This document shows, in pieces, positions 14,221 through 17,707 of a stretch of DNA of 17,707 bases. The translations under genes were made by a program, and so were the position numbers. This DNA comes from Opitutales bacterium (GTDB taxonomy: Bacteria > Verrucomicrobiota > Verrucomicrobiae > Opitutales > CAG-312). The DNA lies in NCBI GenBank assembly GCA_017623955.1, contig JAGAOA010000285.1:1-17707 (forward strand), in the 5' to 3' direction. The notes under the pieces are model-generated. The model had not been told where the DNA came from and searched no databases. It was given only the letters and a program-made list of their open reading frames with translations. Numbering within the stretch: position 1 is the first letter of the stretch; every line of letters starts with the position of its first letter.

Positions 14221-15386
14221 AAAGAATTTCGGTATATATGTTTATTGATGCTCTTGGCTGGGAACTTGTAAATCGCTACAACTTCTTAGAAAAAGAGTTA
14301 TTGCATAGAAGAAAAGTTGAAATGCAGTTCGGATATTCTTCTACTGCAATGCCAACTATTTTGTCGGGTGAAAATCCAGATAAACACGGGCATTTTTCTT
14401 TCTTCTACTACGATGAAAAAAATTCGCCATTCAAAAAATTTAAGTATTTAAAATATTTTTTTGGAGCAGGGCTTCATCCTAAATGTTTATTTAATAGGGG
14501 AAGAGTAAGACGTATAATATCAAAGTTTATTGCAAAGTCTTTGGGCTATACTGGTTATTTTAGCCTTTATGGAGTCCCTTTTGATAGATTGCCATACTTT
14601 GATTATTGTGAAAAACAGGATATTTTTGTAAAAGGAGGTCTTACTCCAATAAAGAATTTGTGCGATGTCTTAGAAGAATCTGGCTTAAGGTATCATATTT
14701 CTGATTGGCGTAAAGGAGAGTCGCAAAATATATCGGATGCAAAAAACGCTATAAAATCGGGGGTGGATTTTGCCTTTATATATAGTGGGGCGTTCGATTC
14801 TTTTATGCACGATAATGTTTTTGATGAAGATGCTGTAAAAAATCGTATAAATGACTATGCAAAAAAAATTCGAGAACTATTGCATTTTCTAAAAAACAAT
14901 TCTGCTAAATTCGATTTTACAATAATTTCAGATCATGGAATGACACCAACTAAAGAAGTTTGTAATTTTGTTGAAATAATAAAATCGCTCAATTTGAAAT
15001 TTGACAAAGATTATGTGTCGTTTTTTGATTCAACAATGGCTCGATTTTGGTATCCGACAAACTCTGAAGAAGTAAAAGATAAAATACGAAGTGCATTAAA
15101 ATCTTGCAAAGGCTCATTCATTTCAGCAGAAGAAAAAATTCGTTACGGAATAAACTTTCCAAATGCAAAATATGGTGAAGATATTTTTCTAATGGACGAA
15201 GGTGTACAAATTTCTCCGTGCGACTTGGGCTCAAAAGCCCTAAATGGAATGCACGGGTATTCTCCTAAGGCTGTCGATTCTTACGCATGCTTGCTTTCAA
15301 CAAAAGCTCCTCAAATCGAACCTAAAAGCGTAAAAGATTTCTTTACACTAATGAAAATAGATATCGAAAATTTGAAAAATGGATAA
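14217..15386 (+). CDS. Alkaline phosphatase superfamily phosphodiesterase (type I phosphodiesterase/NPP-like)
   Basis: A 389-residue protein starting in an ATGA overlap with the polymerase. It has the two-metal active site of the nucleotide pyrophosphatase/phosphodiesterase branch. D11 lies in FIDALGWE and the probable nucleophile T43 in YSSTAMPTILSG. D194 and H198 lie in GAFDSFMHDN, D239 and H240 in SDHGM, and H346 in MHGYSP. No signal peptide or membrane anchor is evident, so it appears cytoplasmic, unlike periplasmic phosphoethanolamine transferases. Its placement between polymerase and flippase suggests hydrolysis or transfer of a phosphoester linked to the polymer, its lipid carrier or a nucleotide sugar. 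That is inference; the substrate is unknown. All expected metal ligands are present, so it is probably active. Confidence 0.82.
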   Translation: MKRISVYMFIDALGWELVNRYNFLEKELLHRRKVEMQFGYSSTAMPTILSGENPDKHGHFSFFYYDEKNSPFKKFKYLKYFFGAGLHPKCLFNRGRVRRIISKFIAKSLGYTGYFSLYGVPFDRLPYFDYCEKQDIFVKGGLTPIKNLCDVLEESGLRYHISDWRKGESQNISDAKNAIKSGVDFAFIYSGAFDSFMHDNVFDEDAVKNRINDYAKKIRELLHFLKNNSAKFDFTIISDHGMTPTKEVCNFVEIIKSLNLKFDKDYVSFFDSTMARFWYPTNSEEVKDKIRSALKSCKGSFISAEEKIRYGINFPNAKYGEDIFLMDEGVQISPCDLGSKALNGMHGYSPKAVDSYACLLSTKAPQIEPKSVKDFFTLMKIDIENLKNG

Positions 15387-16917
15387 ATCTTTAAATAGAA
15401 TTGTAGCGATAAATACGCTATCGAATTACGCATTAATTGCAATTCGCATAATATATGTGATTTTAATTACGCGTTTTTTGTATCGAGCCTTAGGCGAAGA
15501 TTATTACGGATTCTGGAGCATTCTTTGGGCGTTTTTTACTTATGTTGCCGTTTTTAATTTTGGTTTTGGTGCTACTGTTCAAAAATTTACAGCAGAACAT
15601 CTTTTCGATACCGACCCTGAAAAATACAATAAGATAATATCTGTTGTGATGTTTGCATATTTTGCTGTTTCTGTAATTATTTTAGGAGTTGTAGGACTTG
15701 GGGTTTTCAATATGGGAGTGTGGACAAATATTTCTAATCCCATAATTATGTACGACTGCAAACTTGCTCTTTTAATTTTTGGAATTGGAATGGCTATACT
15801 TTTCCCTCTTTCAACTTTTGTTGATATTCTTACAGGATTGCGATTAATTTATCTGAAAAATATAGTGATGATAATCTTAAGAATTGTCGAGATTTTTGGG
15901 ATATACGCTTTAATTGTTGCTCATTCAAAATTTATTCATTTTGTGATTTTCTCTAGCATAATGAATGTTGGTTTTACTGCATTTTTAGCATTTATTGTAA
16001 AGAAAAAGATTCCTACATTTAAACTCTTACCACGCATAGATTTTAGCGTTTTTAAAGAAATTTGGAATTTCAGCTTTTTTGTATATTTAAATTCGCTTGC
16101 GATGTTAATTACTGCAAAAACAGATCGCTTTATTCTTAGTTCAATATTGGGATTGCCTTCCGTTAGTGCGTATCAAATTGGAACAAGATTACCGGAGATG
16201 TCGCAATCTTTATCGTCGCAATTTCAAGATAATGTAATTCCAGTTGCGTCAAATCTTGCAAAGAAAAACGATTTAGATGGTTTAAAAACTATTCTTGTAA
16301 ATGGTATGCGTTTTAGTTCTTTTGTATCTTTTGGAGCAACGACACTATTTTTTGTATTAACACCTCAAACGCTAAAAGTGTTGTTTGGTTTTTGTACTCC
16401 AGAAATAAATTCTATTTGCAGAATATTTTTAGTGTCGCAATTTGTGTATTGCGCAGTGAGAAATGTTCCGTATCGGTATTTGCAAGTTTCAGGCAAACAC
16501 AAGTTTATTGCAATGTCTTCCACAATTCAGACAATCTTAACAATTACTCTTGGAATATATTTATGTAAAAAAATTGGCACAATTGGTATCGCGTGGGCTG
16601 CGTTGATTCCTAACTTATTAATTTCTGTGGTGGTAATTTTTCCAGTTGCATTCAAAAAACTTAACATTGGCTTTAATGATTTATGGGCAATCTATGCAAA
16701 ACCATTTATTATATCTCTTATTACAGGAACATTTTGTTTTGGTATAGAAAAATTGTTTGGTCCTGATTCTTGGTCTATATTTGCTTTATTTATTGCTTAC
16801 TTTATTTCTGGTTTGCTTTATTTGGGCTTAGCTTATTTGTTTGTGTTGTCTAAGAATGAACGCAAATATATTGTAGCTATGATTCTATCACGATTTTTGG
16901 GAGAAACCTCAAAATGA
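15379..16917 (+). CDS. Wzx-type polysaccharide flippase (MOP superfamily)
   Basis: A 512-residue protein made almost entirely of hydrophobic helices (about 12-14), the size and pattern of oligosaccharide flippases of the MOP/MATE-like superfamily. The N-terminus (NTLSNYALIAIRIIYVILIT, then FLYRALGEDYYGFWSILWAF) is characteristic of the polysaccharide biosynthesis/MviN-like group. The middle section KTDRFILSSILGLPSVSAYQ matches the second-half repeat found in these transporters. It should translocate undecaprenyl-linked repeat units to the periplasmic face for the polymerase encoded two genes upstream. It overlaps the phosphodiesterase gene by eight bases and the following glycosyltransferase by four. 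Confidence 0.9.
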   Translation: MDKSLNRIVAINTLSNYALIAIRIIYVILITRFLYRALGEDYYGFWSILWAFFTYVAVFNFGFGATVQKFTAEHLFDTDPEKYNKIISVVMFAYFAVSVIILGVVGLGVFNMGVWTNISNPIIMYDCKLALLIFGIGMAILFPLSTFVDILTGLRLIYLKNIVMIILRIVEIFGIYALIVAHSKFIHFVIFSSIMNVGFTAFLAFIVKKKIPTFKLLPRIDFSVFKEIWNFSFFVYLNSLAMLITAKTDRFILSSILGLPSVSAYQIGTRLPEMSQSLSSQFQDNVIPVASNLAKKNDLDGLKTILVNGMRFSSFVSFGATTLFFVLTPQTLKVLFGFCTPEINSICRIFLVSQFVYCAVRNVPYRYLQVSGKHKFIAMSSTIQTILTITLGIYLCKKIGTIGIAWAALIPNLLISVVVIFPVAFKKLNIGFNDLWAIYAKPFIISLITGTFCFGIEKLFGPDSWSIFALFIAYFISGLLYLGLAYLFVLSKNERKYIVAMILSRFLGETSK

Positions 16918-17707
16918 ATGTTGCTGTAATAGTAAGAAGTAGAAACGATATTGCTTTTACTAAGCAAACATTAGATGCCTTGCTTGCGCAGTCATTTACT
17001 GACTTCAAAATTGTTGCTTTTGATAACTCATCAACCGATGGAACTCGACAAATTTACGATGAATATAAAAATATAGAAGTTGTAGATATTCCAGAAGGTG
17101 CATACATTCCTGGGAAAATTTTAAATTTGGCAGTTGCACTTGTAAAAGCCGATTTTATGTCTTTAATAATCTTGATGCGATTCCTCAAAATGAACATTGG
17201 CTTGAAACCTTAATATCTCCAATTTTAAGTGGCAGAGCAGATGTTTGTTATGCACGTCAAATTGCTCGCAAAGATGCAAAATTGTGGGTAAAAAGCGATT
17301 ATTTACACGCATTCCCCAAAGATAAGTGTTCTTCAAATAATTTCTTTTCAATGGCAAGTTCGGCAGTGTCGGCTGAAGTTTTTGAGAGCATAAACTTTGA
17401 CGATTCTTTGAATTTTTCAGAAGATATTATGTTTGCAAAAACAGCTCGCGAAAACAATTTTAAAGTTATATATGTACCAGAAGCTGAAGTTGAGCATTCG
17501 CATAATTACAATATAGAGTCCCTTATTAGAAGATTTAAAGGCGAGGGGAAGGCTGATAGAAAAATTTTAGGTAATGGGTTTTCTTATATAGATATGCTTC
17601 GTAGAACAATGGTAGATTTTATACGCGATGTGAAATTTGCATTCAAAACAGGCAGAATTTTTGAAATACCATCGTGTTTGTATGTTCGCTATCTACAAAA
17701 GAGATCC
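16914..17707 (+). pseudogene. GT2-family glycosyltransferase, frameshifted near 17162 and cut by the window end
   Basis: The first frame (from ATG 16914, overlapping the flippase stop as ATGA) encodes a clear GT2 N-terminus: VAVIVRSRNDIAFTKQTLDA, then the nucleotide-sugar site FDNSSTDGT with D37. It runs into unrelated residues after KADFMS and stops at 17213. From 17165 the next frame continues the same domain: NNLDAIP (the DxD-like region), then ARQIARKDAKLW, the acidic SEDIMFAKTAREN motif, and VEHSHNYNIESLIRRFKGEG. It stays open for 181 codons to the window edge. Inserting one T in the TTT at 17162-17164 would restore a single protein (ADFMSFNNLDAIP). It is either a real one-base deletion or a sequencing/assembly error. 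The intact protein would add a sugar to the lipid-linked repeat unit at the inner-membrane cytoplasmic face. Confidence 0.85.

Noticed and set aside
17162..17164. Phase-variable homopolymer in the glycosyltransferase
   Set aside because: Only three T are present, too short for slipped-strand phase variation; an isolated deletion or sequencing error is more likely.
1..17707. CRISPR arrays, transposases, integrases or attachment sites
   Set aside because: I saw no regularly spaced direct repeats, no transposase or integrase motifs, and no direct repeat of the tRNA 3' end within the window.

Overview
This AT-rich window comes from a Gram-negative-type bacterium. It carries a TonB-like protein, two predicted lipoproteins with lipoboxes and a Wza-like outer-membrane exporter. 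Promoter-like sites are of the TTGACT/TATAAC sigma-70 kind, only some genes have clear Shine-Dalgarno sequences, and the tRNA does not encode CCA. I cannot fix the phylum from sequence alone. The GH20-like lipoprotein and the divergent export genes would suit a PVC-type or similar gut/anaerobe lineage, but that is a guess.

Left part (1-3911), housekeeping and metal functions. It begins with the 3' end of a TonB-family energy transducer, which converges on a zupT-like ZIP metal transporter across a perfect 19-bp bidirectional hairpin terminator. The transporter is divergent from a PerR-like Fur-family regulator whose start is preceded by a 17-bp palindrome. A second bidirectional terminator separates the regulator from a convergent GH20-like lipoprotein. 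A tRNA-Ser(CGA) gene with its own terminator follows.

Right part (about 4006-17707), one long exopolysaccharide/capsule operon of the Wzx/Wzy type, all on the + strand. Most genes overlap or sit within about 10 bases of each other. A sigma-70-like promoter with an upstream inverted repeat precedes it. Gene order: initiating sugar-1-phosphate transferase (WcaJ/PglC type); a composite protein with a degenerate nucleotidyltransferase fold, beta-helix, membrane segments and a degenerate transferase half; a Pol-beta-type nucleotidyltransferase; a ferredoxin/F420-dehydrogenase-beta family protein; a 1091-residue fusion of polysaccharide pyruvyl transferase to a Wzz/Wzc-like chain-length protein; a Wza-like export lipoprotein; a Wzy/O-antigen-ligase-type polymerase; an alkaline-phosphatase-superfamily phosphodiesterase; a Wzx-type flippase; and a GT2 glycosyltransferase broken by an apparent one-base deletion and cut by the window end.

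Inferred logic: the first sugar phosphate is loaded on undecaprenyl phosphate and extended by glycosyltransferases (mostly beyond the window). It is decorated, possibly with pyruvate and possibly with a nucleotidyl or phospho-substituent, then flipped by Wzx, polymerised by Wzy, and exported through the Wzz-like/Wza-like pair. The most unusual points are the pyruvyltransferase-Wzz fusion whose kinase-like tail lacks a Walker A motif, the composite pseudo-enzyme beside the initiating transferase, and the Pol-beta nucleotidyltransferase inside a capsule operon.
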